From positions 62,001-126,000 of the forward strand of contig JANFOG010000015.1 in NCBI GenBank assembly GCA_024336345.1: a DNA stretch of 64,000 nt, given 5' to 3'. The notes under the pieces are model-generated. The model ran no database searches. It saw nothing but the letters and a program-made list of their open reading frames with translations, and was not told the origin of the DNA. Source of the stretch: Mariannaea sp. PMI_226 (taxonomy: Eukaryota > Ascomycota > Sordariomycetes > Hypocreales > Nectriaceae). Of the stretch, positions 31,642-41,908 are shown one piece after another (within the stretch, counting starts at the first letter, position 1; every line of letters begins with the position of its first letter). Position numbers and translations under genes: made by a program.

Positions 31642-34600
31642 TTACCAGGGACTTTGCGTCAGCTGGGACATTTGCATACCGCCTCCGTTGCGGGCCAGGT
31701 CCAGCTCCGTATCAACATCCCAGGTGCCTAAGAAGTCGCCCATCTCACGCATGACGTCTTCCACAACGTCAATTGGTTCCCGGGACTCTGGAAGACACAT
31801 GCTTGGACGATCAGTGCGGGCCTTGTGTTGACTAGCAGGCATTTCGTAGCTGGATGGCTGACACAGCAGCTGGTCGGCGGCCAGGAACGCCTCGGCCATG
31901 GCTTGCGGAGCGGGACTGGCGAGAGAGTGCTGAGAGGCGGTGGGGAGAATCCGACTGCGCAAGGCATTGTTGCCGGACCTCTGGGCGATGGCGGTGAAGT
32001 GATGATGAAACTTGACGTCTTCTGATATTGGTAATTGAGTAATTGGCGTGGCTGGTGGTGGTGAGACGGCTCTCTGTCGAGGCAGCCCCTGCAGCTGGCT
32101 TGGAGCCGCCGCCGCCGGACTACTATTACCACCACCACAGCTGGCGCTGCTTGACTTCTCATGAGGCAGCGGCGCCCAAGACACGTGGCGTTGCGAGGCA
32201 CTGCTATGCCAAGGGTTCTCAGTCGCAGATGCGACAATGACTTGCGTACTAGGCAATCGAGGCCCTTCTTGCCATGCTGCCCGTTTCTTGGGGAGGCGTT
32301 CTGGCGATGGAGACATGAAGGAGGCAAAGGACTTGAATGAGAACTGAGGCTCAGGGGTTGATGGACGCACAGTAACTGTCGATGTGGGCACATGCACGCC
32401 GTCGTTATTCTGCAACTGTCTTAGAGGAGGACGCTGCAATTGAGAATTATGGACTGCATGGTCGTTGTGGTCGCTGTTGTAGTTGTTGTTGCTGTTGTTA
32501 TAACTGTTGCTGTTCTGCGGTGCAGCAGACATTGTATGCTCCTTGACCCACGGGGTCTGAGCCTCTGACAATGCCACCATGTCAGATTCGTCCATCTTCT
32601 TCTGCGGTGTTTCGACTGTCTCTACTAGAGATAGCTGGGTCAAGGCAATTGATGCGTATTGCGAGAGTTTTGAGCTAGCCCAAGGACTCTGCTGAGAGAC
32701 GGAAACACTTGGAGTAGACTCTTCTGCCTGTTCTGTTGTAGCTCCGAGGGACTGCACCATGACCGCCATTGCCGGATCTGGAAAAAGGACAATTGAATTG
32801 TTTGGAGACGCGCTCGAAATCGTAGTTGACTGCTGGTGGGTGATATGATCCATAACCTTGAGTGCTCCTTGCGCAGCTAGACTGTCAGGGGTTGAATGCA
32901 GACGAGGCTGAAAGGCTCCTGGGGAGACGTCGTCGCGCTTGGTCGTCTTTCGCACCGGAGACGATTTTGCCTGGCAAGCCACCGACAAGTTTGGTGTTGT
33001 TTTTCTACAACTCTGTGGAACAAGAAGTTTTTTCACCGACTTCTTTAGAAGGCTGAGCTGCATACCCTCAGCGGTTGGGGTTTTGATAGGGGTAGCAGGC
33101 ACGGATGTCTTGGGTTCGGCTTGTGGAGGCAAGTTGTCTGCGCTGCTGCAGGTACTGGATTCTGAATCTGAATCACTCTCCCTTGCAATATCATCCTGTG
33201 GACTAGGCAACCGACTTTGTGACGGGGCGTCTCCAGTTTTGCCTGTGGGTTCGGTTTCCGGTTCTGATGGTGCATCATTGTTACTTGTTGGGTCATGTTC
33301 GGCATCGTCATCTCTAGAGTGTGTTTCGCTACCTGAGTCTGTATTGTGGTTTTTGGCGACTCCTCCTCCAGAAAGAGGCTGCTCAGCCGTTGCCATTTGA
33401 TCGGAGAGCAGTTGTTCGAGTTCTGGCCCGGCATTGGTCTTCGCAATGGAGAAGCCCGTGTCTCGTGAAGTGGACGCTTCCTTGGCTACTTCTATTGAGG
33501 ACTGCAGATCTTCCAAGGCAACCTGGCCGGTGTTGTTGTTTCTTTCGGGTGGATGATCATTGCTTTCTGACTGTACATCGGGATTGAGAGCCATCTCAAC
33601 ATCAGAGCTCTCATCTCCAAGAGATACCGGCGGCGGCGCATCATCTATGGACTTGTCGGTGACAGAAGGTTCAATCTCTGGGCTTGTTAGTTCTAGTGAT
33701 CCTACTGGCCTCTCAGGGGTGCTTGCAGCGCCCCGTGCTGACAAGCCAGCCCATGACGCCGTCTCTGCGATATCACATTCCCCTCCTCGACTTCCAACTT
33801 CCTCTGTCTTTGACCGCATTCTGAAACAAAAACTGTCGTCTTGTTGGGTTTCGAAAACGATATCTCGGTCCACATCATGATGATCAACCACTATTGCATC
33901 CAGATTTGAAGATGGAAAAACATGAATCGAATGCCTATCAGTCTGTTGAGACATGCCGTGGCGGGGCAAGTTCGGGGAAAGCGCTGAAGAGCACCGCTGC
34001 TGAGAGACGGGCGATGATAAAGTTGCTGCGGCTTTCATGGCAACAATCTCATCTCGAGAGAGTTTACCTTTCGAGCTGGTACGTAACCAATGGGCAGCTC
34101 GACCTTTAGAATCCCCCCTTGGTGACAGAAGGCTGTTTCTTCCTACCCCTCCTCCTCCTCCTCCAGACGGCTGAAGGAGGCCAGGTGCGCTGATGAACGA
34201 GATCTTGTGTAAACCATCAAGCTGCTTGTCATTGTCCTCTAATAAAGGCTGGGAGTTGGCAACCACATATCCATCACGTGCATTTGTAGCGGATATTAGG
34301 TCCGGAGTGCTGCTGTTGAACGAACTGTTCGTTCCATCATCACCCGGAAGCGATGTTGTTGCTATAAGCTTGGGTACTGGCGTGTGTTGAACAGACCTTG
34401 ATCCTGATTCCATGATATCAGCTCGCCGCCGCTTGTTTGCCAGTCTCCTGAGCCATTCGGAGCCAACTGCCTTTCTCTTTCGCTCTGACTTAGTGCCCTG
34501 CGGTGTCGTCGCCCAGAACTCTTCCATCGAAACTGGCTGTACAGACTTCCTCCATCTCTGGACCATGGCCAACTCGTCATCCTCCAGGAAGGGGTGTGGC

Positions 34601-35013
34601 ATCTCTCCAACTGATACATGCTTAATACTCTCAGGGCTTGGAAGATGACACTCGAGGCTGTCCTGTGCAGCAGCAGACTTGATGACGGAGTCATGTTGCT
34701 CGGGAGTCGGCTTCCCAGGGAGCTCAAGAGACCGTCTGCTGCTAGCTAAAGTACGATATCTGGACCGCCATGGGTTAGTCCAACCAGAAGCTTGGTCAAA
34801 TGGACCCTTCAACGTGGCGGAGAGGAGAAGGGGTATCTGTCCATCCAAGAACTTTTGACCCGCGGATTCGTATCTCTTTCGTCGTGAGTCCGGGCTTTCG
34901 TAGTCTTCGTCTTCGGAGCCTTCGTAAAGAATATCTTCAGGTGCACAAGTTGCTTCACAGTAAACCGTATCGTCTCCCCAAGACTCCCCCGCTCTTCCGT
35001 CGACGTGTGCCAT
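31642..35013 (-). CDS. Large disordered nuclear-type protein, function unknown
   Basis: Single-exon frame of 1123 aa. I do not recognise a catalytic domain. Residues near the N-terminus (LLLSATLKGPFDQASGWTNPWRSR) and the motif VQRWRKSVQPVSMEEFWA look like the conserved block of a filamentous-ascomycete family sometimes labelled protamine P1-like, a label without functional meaning. A basic cluster (KSERKRKAVGSEWLRRLANK plus RRR) could be a bipartite nuclear localisation signal. The rest is Ser/Thr/Glu/Asp-rich, with an Asn run and many SP/TP sites. The extreme C-terminus (VMREMGDFLGTWDVDTELDL) again looks ordered and constrained. Composition suggests a phosphorylated nuclear scaffold; this is inference. 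The start is the ATG opening the acidic N-terminal segment. Confidence 0.75.
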   Translation of the reverse strand: MAHVDGRAGESWGDDTVYCEATCAPEDILYEGSEDEDYESPDSRRKRYESAGQKFLDGQIPLLLSATLKGPFDQASGWTNPWRSRYRTLASSRRSLELPGKPTPEQHDSVIKSAAAQDSLECHLPSPESIKHVSVGEMPHPFLEDDELAMVQRWRKSVQPVSMEEFWATTPQGTKSERKRKAVGSEWLRRLANKRRRADIMESGSRSVQHTPVPKLIATTSLPGDDGTNSSFNSSTPDLISATNARDGYVVANSQPLLEDNDKQLDGLHKISFISAPGLLQPSGGGGGGVGRNSLLSPRGDSKGRAAHWLRTSSKGKLSRDEIVAMKAAATLSSPVSQQRCSSALSPNLPRHGMSQQTDRHSIHVFPSSNLDAIVVDHHDVDRDIVFETQQDDSFCFRMRSKTEEVGSRGGECDIAETASWAGLSARGAASTPERPVGSLELTSPEIEPSVTDKSIDDAPPPVSLGDESSDVEMALNPDVQSESNDHPPERNNNTGQVALEDLQSSIEVAKEASTSRDTGFSIAKTNAGPELEQLLSDQMATAEQPLSGGGVAKNHNTDSGSETHSRDDDAEHDPTSNNDAPSEPETEPTGKTGDAPSQSRLPSPQDDIARESDSDSESSTCSSADNLPPQAEPKTSVPATPIKTPTAEGMQLSLLKKSVKKLLVPQSCRKTTPNLSVACQAKSSPVRKTTKRDDVSPGAFQPRLHSTPDSLAAQGALKVMDHITHQQSTTISSASPNNSIVLFPDPAMAVMVQSLGATTEQAEESTPSVSVSQQSPWASSKLSQYASIALTQLSLVETVETPQKKMDESDMVALSEAQTPWVKEHTMSAAPQNSNSYNNSNNNYNSDHNDHAVHNSQLQRPPLRQLQNNDGVHVPTSTVTVRPSTPEPQFSFKSFASFMSPSPERLPKKRAAWQEGPRLPSTQVIVASATENPWHSSASQRHVSWAPLPHEKSSSASCGGGNSSPAAAAPSQLQGLPRQRAVSPPPATPITQLPISEDVKFHHHFTAIAQRSGNNALRSRILPTASQHSLASPAPQAMAEAFLAADQLLCQPSSYEMPASQHKARTDRPSMCLPESREPIDVVEDVMREMGDFLGTWDVDTELDLARNGGGMQMSQLTQSPW

Positions 35014-36055
35014 GGCAGTAGCAGCAACACACTGCAGACATGTAGGCGGAGAGATCAGCAGATATTAGAAAGAGAAGAAGGAAGAAAGAAGAAATAAAAG
35101 AAGCCCTTTGTAAGGTTGACACCGTTTGAAGTCAGACTATTTGCAAGCCGAAGGGGGGGGTTGATGTTTCTTTCATGCCCACCATATGTCGTCACTCGTC
35201 AAGGGGGAGAGGGGGAGGGATGGGAGTAGTCAACGTGCATAGCTTGGATGGTAGTTGAAAGGGTAAATGGTAGTTTGGTCTCCAGGGCGACGCGCCCCCG
35301 CGCGTTAATCCACGTGAGCACGCGTAAAGTGGCTTTTTTTATCCTCTTTGTCATAGTAAGAAACTACCACTAAACGTGAGCTAGTCCCCGAGACAAAGAC
35401 GATAGAGAAAGTAAACTTTAGATGATTGAGATTGAAATGCCCGATATTATTCAACGCCGAGCCTAGATATTCCTGTTCTAATCTTACAACTGCTTGTTAA
35501 ATGTGCGTTGCTTCTCATGATTTCCCTCCACCCTCAAGTTGAAACGTGGCTACGCACGTGACCCTTCAGCGAATCAGATTCTGTTGACACGGCAACCAGA
35601 CCCCCCCCCCCTCCCCTCTCTCCCCAATCGGCTCCTCGTCCCCTGTCTTGTTTATTCGAATGACTGGTTGGATTCGCGAACCCAGCTTGCATTAGGTAGT
35701 TCGCGCCACAACTCTCAAAAGCTTCATGTGATATTTTTCTCCCCCAATTCTGCGCCAGCTTCATACGTACTTCTACTTTTGTTGAATTTATAAACCTGCC
35801 CTGAGTTGTTTCAGTTTCTCGTACATTTTTCACCTATACAATTCCGACCGTACCCCGATTGAAAGCGCAACAAACTGAGTGAAAACAGTGTGCCAAACAG
35901 AGCAAAACAATCCCCAGAACAACTTTTTTTTCCTCCCCCACCATCACCAACCGCGATCACCGCATGGACGATATCATTCTTTGTATGGCATTCGAATAAA
36001 ACTTGCAAAAAAAGAAAGAAGCCCCAAAAAAACCCCGACTTTCGAAAGCGTCGCC
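35014..36055. promoter_or_regulatory. Divergent promoter region, orphan / cdc11
   Basis: Just over 1 kb between divergent starts. It contains a CGCG-rich patch (35288-35330) with CACGTG-like words, a C10 run near 35602, and an A-rich leader before the cdc11 ATG. The cdc11 frame is open upstream to 35879 without family-like residues. Confidence 0.5.
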
Positions 36056-39000
36056 ATGGAGCACGCGTGGTTGGACTCGCTGTCAGAGGATTGGATCTCC
36101 CAGCCTGGTTCATCACCCTCGGCCCAGTTGCCACCTCTCAACCAAGGAGATGCACCCAAGCCCAAAGAGACACCAAGCCGTATACCGCGTAGAACGTTTG
36201 GGCATCGGTCCCAATCATCCAACAAGCACGACAACAGCGTCAACATATTAAACGAACGCAGCACAAACGACGTCAATATTTCGAGACACCGACTATCTCT
36301 AAGGCTGTCTCAGCCAAAACAAACGACGCGTGGGGGAGCCGCCGTTGGCAGTGGTGCGAGTAGATCCGTTTCTGCCTCCACGACCGGTTCGGTTGTCCAC
36401 AACACTACACAATACAAGTCTTCACCTGCGAGGGGGAAAGGCGATACCCCCGAATGGAAACGACGATTAATTTATGGCGAAGTCCAGTATGGCGAACAGC
36501 GGGATCTATTCTCCTCGGCTGCCAACGGACTCCAGGACATGTTCAAGCCCCCATCTGCCTCCGAGCCACCGTCTGCAAGTTTCGGGCCTGGCGCGGACGC
36601 GGATGGTGAACAACATGAGCACGAAACTACGATGCCTTCCAGCCCCCCCTATCCACAGCGAATCGCCAGTATCGATCTTAGCTCAGCGGACCTGGATGAG
36701 CTTGAGGACGATGAACCCATATATCCCAACGAAGTGACACCTAGTCCAAGCCCGAGAAGATCAAGGAAGGAAATGACATACAAGCTCAATACGGATGAGT
36801 CTAGTCAACTGAGCGATCCAACTCCTTCACGGCAACCAGACATTTACCGTGATGAGAGCTGTCTAAGCGTGCCAGACAAGGTCAACCTGGCGCGCAAACC
36901 GAGTGCACAGAGTGGGCAGAGTGTGCTACTCAACGAGGACTTTAGCCCTATACTTATCGGGAGACAAAGCGGTCAGAACGGGAAGCTAGGCTTTGGGCCT
37001 GTCGAGCTACCCGTAGATCAATTGAAGTCGAAATTGGAGTCTGTCCGAATTAGCCAACATCTGAGTCCTCCTGAAGTTGATGATGATGAGGAGGAGGATG
37101 ATGCTGATGATGATGATACGGCTGCTAGGGGCAACAATAGCAACAATACCACCACCAACAAAAGCAAATTCAATAACTCTTCCAATCTGAACAGCAGCGA
37201 GAGGTTCCAACAAGCAGGCGGTTACATCAACACTCGGAGAGGTGGAAGATCGGCCGACGCCGCGCTTCAGTATAGGCCCATCAGTCCTGGCTTTGGTGTT
37301 GACACGTCCGAGATGCTTCCCGAGGAGTCATTGCAGGCAAGCACTCCGAAACAATTCCCATCCGTACGGGCGCTGGGCGCAAATCTGGATGACAGGTTTT
37401 CATTCAGCCCCTCAATGCCTCGCGCGCCATTCCCCAGTCCTGACAAGCGCCAAATCGCACAGAGGGCACTCTCAGGCGGCGGGAGTCCTCTCAAGCTCTT
37501 TGGTCCATACGACACTTTTACCAACCAGACTCTCCTTCGACGAATTAGTCAATTTGAAGAGGGCATGTCGGATACCACCTCGAGGCAATCAGCGGCCAGC
37601 TCCGTCATTCACCATGACCAGTCCTCCGCGACACCCCCAGATACTCGATCCATGCCAGCCCTGTCCAGCCCAGCAAAGCTTGAGCGGACGTCGTCTGTCT
37701 CCCTCGATATGAGGTCCGTGAGCCAATTTGGCGCAGGTGACCTCGAGGGATATGAATTCAGTGGCGACGTTTCAGGATCCTTGGAGGACTTGTCAGCCTC
37801 GGACAAGGAAAACACGCCTCCACGACCACCGCTAGCGTCGCACCCTGGCTCACCCCTGTTCCAGCTCCCTGCGCGCGAACCCTCCCCCGACGAGGATTCG
37901 GAATTGGTCGTACGCAGGAGACGAAATAAATCTCTTTCCTCGTCCGCAACCAGACATGGCCGCACGTTTTCCAGTTCCAGCCAGGTTTGGAGGCAGCAGC
38001 ACCATCACCACCACCACCACCATCACCTCAGTCCGGCCAAGGGTGGACCCGTTCTTGCTCCGGCCCCACTGCGCGATGGATCCGAAGGGAAACGACCACG
38101 GACTTCCCCATCCAAAGATCCCACCCCAAAACGCCGGCGGACGCTCCACCGGTCGGACATTGCCTTCGGCCGGGAGGACCGTCTGGCTGCCGTCGACTCT
38201 GCGCACCGTGAGATGCAATCGGTCATGGGCAAGAAGCGAAAAGATGCTCGGCCGGGGACGTTCCAGTTGGCAACGGCTAACGTGCTGGCCATGCGGTCAA
38301 TTCTACACCCTCTCAGTCCGTCCCTTAGTAGGGCGTCATCGAGGAATCACTCGCGAAATTCTTCGCTAGATCCGGAGATGCTAATGGGCCAGTTTACCAA
38401 GAGGTCGCCGATCCGGATTCACCAGGACGACAGTATCGTCCCATCGAGCCCAGTGACCGAGGCAGCAGTAGCGGCAGCGGCGGCGGCGGCAGCGGATCAT
38501 CGGAAACCATCCATTAGGACACAGGATTATCTTGACCAGGCCGCCCAGATCATGGCCATGATCCGAAATCAAGTTGAGTCTGGACTGACCAGTGTGGAGG
38601 AATCAGAAGCAGAGCACGGGGGAACAGGAGGAGGAATCCCAACTCCAGAGGATGATGACGAAAATAATGATGATAATGATAATGACGACGCTTCCTCCTA
38701 CCAAGAGTCGAGCCAGGAGCCACTGTCGCGACCACCCAGTCGCGAAGGACGGCCCATGCCAAGATTGCCAGTTCGCCAAGAAGACCCGGAGCTTATTAAA
38801 CGTTTGAGAAAGTATCAAGAGCTGAGCGATATGGGTGATGTCATATCCTCTTCCATGCGGTCCGTAAGCCTCGCCAAGGACGCGATTCGCGCAGCCCAGG
38901 AGGTTGAGCGACAAATTGAGGAGCAAGCCCGTCGCAATCGGGATGTCGACATCCCCTACACTACTGACGATGAAGTCATCAGCGATCCACCAAACATTCG

Positions 39001-41908
39001 TCTCTCTACTAACCCGGCGCGTGATTTGCCAGGCAGTCCTACCCGTGACTTTAATTCACACTCGTCAAGTGGCACCAACGGCTCCTATCCGACCGGTTCC
39101 TCTCGAGGATCTGACTCGAGAAAGGTAATTATGCCAGAGAGCGTGTCGCATCTCATTCCGGACCGCGTAGGCAGCATGTACCTTGATAAGCAGAACAATA
39201 TCTGGATCAAGAAGAAGGGAACACCGCCCCAACGACGGAGTACAAATATCTTCCTTCCTTCTGAGGACAGTGAGGACGACCCGTTTGCCAGCATTCCGGA
39301 TCTCTCCGTTGATCTCACCAGGGAGATGCAAAACCTGTTGCTCACCGCCAAGAAGCTCAGCCCAGCTGGAGCTGAGCGGCAGACGCCTATTAGCCCTCAG
39401 CCTCGCTCGGCATCCTCCTCTAGTAAAGGCTACCTTACGTTGTCTCCGAACGGCCAGCTAAGCCCTGAGGTGGCATCCCTGGCTCGAGGAGAGTTTGAAA
39501 AGCTTGAAAAGCTTGATGCCCGTGCAATGGAAGAGGAGGAGGAGGAGGCGGCAGAAGCAGCAGCGGCGGCGGCGGCGGCGGCTTCGGCGGCAGCGGAAGT
39601 AATGGACGGTGATGATGACGATGGCCAGGGAGGAGAGCAAGAGAGACCGAATCGCCCCAATGCTGATGGATTGTTGGACGACAGCATCCAGGATGAGAGC
39701 CATCCATCATCAGTCAAGAAGCGAAACCTCACCATCACCTTTTCTTCACCTGTGGCCTCCATCATTCAAGATGTTGTAGCAGAAGATTTAGATAGTTTAG
39801 AGGATGATCCGGTACTGGAACACGTCACACAGCAGCCCACGTCAAGCAAACCTGGACATCATCAACCTCAACATCCCCTGGCGGCGACAAAATCGGCATT
39901 AAAGCTTGGTCAAGGATCCTTCCGCAGCCGTATTGCTTCTCGGCAGTCTGGTAACAAGCACAACGGCAGCAACAGCACCAGCACCAGCAGTAGCAGCAAC
40001 GGCGGTAGTAACAGCAACAGTAACAACATCAAGAACCACCATGGACCGGCATTTATTCCCAGACCAGTCTCACGGATTGACGAGCAAGACGAGGAGAGCA
40101 CCATCGAGATCCCGCCAGAGGACCAACGACAAGTTAGCATCATTGGCGAAACGAGTGTTGTCAGTCACCACCACAAGACACCAGACGGCAGGCGGGGCAG
40201 TCTCAGCTTCATCGTCGGCCAAACGCCGCGCACCTACCTGTCTGTCCCAGATGAGAGCCAGATCATCGGTCAGAACGTGGGCAAACTGTCTCTCAGTCCG
40301 CTGTCCGAGTTTACTCTCAACAATTCGGATCAGTCCTTTGGCTTCGAAGTAAGCTACGTCATGGGTCGCCACCACTTGGCGACGGGAGAGGGCACTAAGA
40401 AGGTCATGTCCATGACGATACGGGATCTCGTGGACAGACTTAGCGAGGTCGAACCATTCGAGCCCTACTGGGAAGACATTGCGGAGCTGGATCTGCACGA
40501 GAAGCGTCTTGGTAGTCTGCACATGCTGGATGAGTTTTGCGGCAAGCTTATCACGCTGGACGTCTCCAAGAACGTTCTGAGCCACCTGGACGGGGTGCCG
40601 TCTACCGTGCGGCAGCTCAAGGCGTCTCACAACATGCTGACTGAGCTGACATCGTGGAACCATTTGTTGAACCTGCAATACATTGATATTTCCGGCAACG
40701 AGGTCAAGAGCTTGTCAGCGCTCAAAGGTCTGGTGCACTTGAGGAGCATCAAGGCAGACAACAATCAACTGACCAGCCTGGATGGGCTGGACGGGCACGA
40801 CGGCCTGCTGTCGCTACGGGCACGAGACAATTGCATCCAAGACGTGGACTTTGCGAGATTCAGGATGGAACGGTTGACGGAACTGGACCTGACGGGCAAC
40901 CAGATCGAGTCCGTTCGAAACCTTGAGCTGATGCCCGTGCTGGCACGGTTGAAGCTGGGGAAGAACCGGCTGATGAGTTTTGCAGTCAACTCGATCGTAC
41001 CTAGCCTCCGACAGTTGGAACTTGGGGACAACGAGCTTACCTTTTTCGACGTCAGCAACTTGCCCAACCTGCACACCTTCCATGCAGATCGCAACCGAAT
41101 GGTTGGGATGGCAGGCTTGAACCATGCCCGTCACTTGGACAGCTTGTCATTGCGCGAGCAACATGGCGAGGAGCCACTCGATATCGGTTTCCTCTCGACG
41201 ACAGCCTACGAGGTTCGCAAACTTTTCCTGTCTGGAAACCTGCTGAAGACGTTTGAGCCAACTGTCGACTTTCTCAACCTCCAGCTACTGGAGCTCGCCA
41301 ACTGTGGCCTGCAACGGCTTCCGGAGAATATGGGCCAGCTGATGCCCAATCTCCGGACTCTAAATCTCAACTTCAATGCCATTTCCGACCTGTCGCCACT
41401 CAGGTTCATCCCTCGTATGAAGAAACTGCTTGCTGCCGGCAACAGGCTGTCGGACTCGACTACGGTGACGGCGCTCCTGATTGACTTTCCACACCTGACT
41501 CAGTTGGATCTACGAGATAACCCTGTGACACTTGGGTTTTATCCATCGCTGCAGGTTTTGGTTCCTAGGGATTGCACTGCATTCGTCGTCGATCCCTTTA
41601 CCCTCCCCGAGGCAGATGTTGAGCGCGACGAAATGTACGCAGGTCGGCTGGATGAGACAACAAAGCTAAGACGAAGACTACACCACGTCGTATTTGCGAC
41701 CAGCTGCAGGCGCCTACGTAAGTTGGATGGACTGCCAATGGACCGACAAACTGTATTTTGCAAGGATGAGGTCTACCAGACCCTCGTAGCAGAAGGGCTT
41801 CTTCCCGATGAGAAGGGGATAGTAGGAGGAGATCTTGATAAGTCGTCTCTAGTAACAACAAAGGAGGCTGGAGAACAATGGCAAAGCGACGTTACTCGGC
41901 TTGCTTGA
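36056..41908 (+). CDS. cdc11: Septation initiation network scaffold, Cdc11/Nud1/SepK family
   Basis: Single-exon gene, 1950 aa. It starts MEHAWLDSLSEDWISQPGS, a short conserved N-terminal motif of ascomycete Cdc11/SepK proteins. About 1400 disordered residues follow, with acidic runs, a His run (HHHHHHHHHH near residue 650), Ala runs, and many SP/TP sites. The segment IPDRVGSMYLDKQNNIWIKK is a further conserved block. Leucine-rich repeats fill about residues 1475-1825 (LDVSKNVLSHLDG, YIDISGNEVKSLSALKGL, LDLTGNQIESV, LNLNFNAISDLSPL), and an LRR cap follows. In fission yeast Cdc11 tethers SIN kinases to the spindle pole body and so links mitotic exit to septum formation; Nud1 and SepK do the same in budding yeast and Aspergillus. 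The upstream ATG at 35879 was rejected as leader. Confidence 0.9.
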   Translation: MEHAWLDSLSEDWISQPGSSPSAQLPPLNQGDAPKPKETPSRIPRRTFGHRSQSSNKHDNSVNILNERSTNDVNISRHRLSLRLSQPKQTTRGGAAVGSGASRSVSASTTGSVVHNTTQYKSSPARGKGDTPEWKRRLIYGEVQYGEQRDLFSSAANGLQDMFKPPSASEPPSASFGPGADADGEQHEHETTMPSSPPYPQRIASIDLSSADLDELEDDEPIYPNEVTPSPSPRRSRKEMTYKLNTDESSQLSDPTPSRQPDIYRDESCLSVPDKVNLARKPSAQSGQSVLLNEDFSPILIGRQSGQNGKLGFGPVELPVDQLKSKLESVRISQHLSPPEVDDDEEEDDADDDDTAARGNNSNNTTTNKSKFNNSSNLNSSERFQQAGGYINTRRGGRSADAALQYRPISPGFGVDTSEMLPEESLQASTPKQFPSVRALGANLDDRFSFSPSMPRAPFPSPDKRQIAQRALSGGGSPLKLFGPYDTFTNQTLLRRISQFEEGMSDTTSRQSAASSVIHHDQSSATPPDTRSMPALSSPAKLERTSSVSLDMRSVSQFGAGDLEGYEFSGDVSGSLEDLSASDKENTPPRPPLASHPGSPLFQLPAREPSPDEDSELVVRRRRNKSLSSSATRHGRTFSSSSQVWRQQHHHHHHHHHLSPAKGGPVLAPAPLRDGSEGKRPRTSPSKDPTPKRRRTLHRSDIAFGREDRLAAVDSAHREMQSVMGKKRKDARPGTFQLATANVLAMRSILHPLSPSLSRASSRNHSRNSSLDPEMLMGQFTKRSPIRIHQDDSIVPSSPVTEAAVAAAAAAAADHRKPSIRTQDYLDQAAQIMAMIRNQVESGLTSVEESEAEHGGTGGGIPTPEDDDENNDDNDNDDASSYQESSQEPLSRPPSREGRPMPRLPVRQEDPELIKRLRKYQELSDMGDVISSSMRSVSLAKDAIRAAQEVERQIEEQARRNRDVDIPYTTDDEVISDPPNIRLSTNPARDLPGSPTRDFNSHSSSGTNGSYPTGSSRGSDSRKVIMPESVSHLIPDRVGSMYLDKQNNIWIKKKGTPPQRRSTNIFLPSEDSEDDPFASIPDLSVDLTREMQNLLLTAKKLSPAGAERQTPISPQPRSASSSSKGYLTLSPNGQLSPEVASLARGEFEKLEKLDARAMEEEEEEAAEAAAAAAAAASAAAEVMDGDDDDGQGGEQERPNRPNADGLLDDSIQDESHPSSVKKRNLTITFSSPVASIIQDVVAEDLDSLEDDPVLEHVTQQPTSSKPGHHQPQHPLAATKSALKLGQGSFRSRIASRQSGNKHNGSNSTSTSSSSNGGSNSNSNNIKNHHGPAFIPRPVSRIDEQDEESTIEIPPEDQRQVSIIGETSVVSHHHKTPDGRRGSLSFIVGQTPRTYLSVPDESQIIGQNVGKLSLSPLSEFTLNNSDQSFGFEVSYVMGRHHLATGEGTKKVMSMTIRDLVDRLSEVEPFEPYWEDIAELDLHEKRLGSLHMLDEFCGKLITLDVSKNVLSHLDGVPSTVRQLKASHNMLTELTSWNHLLNLQYIDISGNEVKSLSALKGLVHLRSIKADNNQLTSLDGLDGHDGLLSLRARDNCIQDVDFARFRMERLTELDLTGNQIESVRNLELMPVLARLKLGKNRLMSFAVNSIVPSLRQLELGDNELTFFDVSNLPNLHTFHADRNRMVGMAGLNHARHLDSLSLREQHGEEPLDIGFLSTTAYEVRKLFLSGNLLKTFEPTVDFLNLQLLELANCGLQRLPENMGQLMPNLRTLNLNFNAISDLSPLRFIPRMKKLLAAGNRLSDSTTVTALLIDFPHLTQLDLRDNPVTLGFYPSLQVLVPRDCTAFVVDPFTLPEADVERDEMYAGRLDETTKLRRRLHHVVFATSCRRLRKLDGLPMDRQTVFCKDEVYQTLVAEGLLPDEKGIVGGDLDKSSLVTTKEAGEQWQSDVTRLA

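Noticed and set aside
35879..36055. N-terminal extension of Cdc11 from an upstream in-frame ATG.
   Set aside because: The added residues are Asn/Pro/Lys-rich leader translated from A- and C-runs; the conserved protein begins at MEHAWLDSLSEDW.
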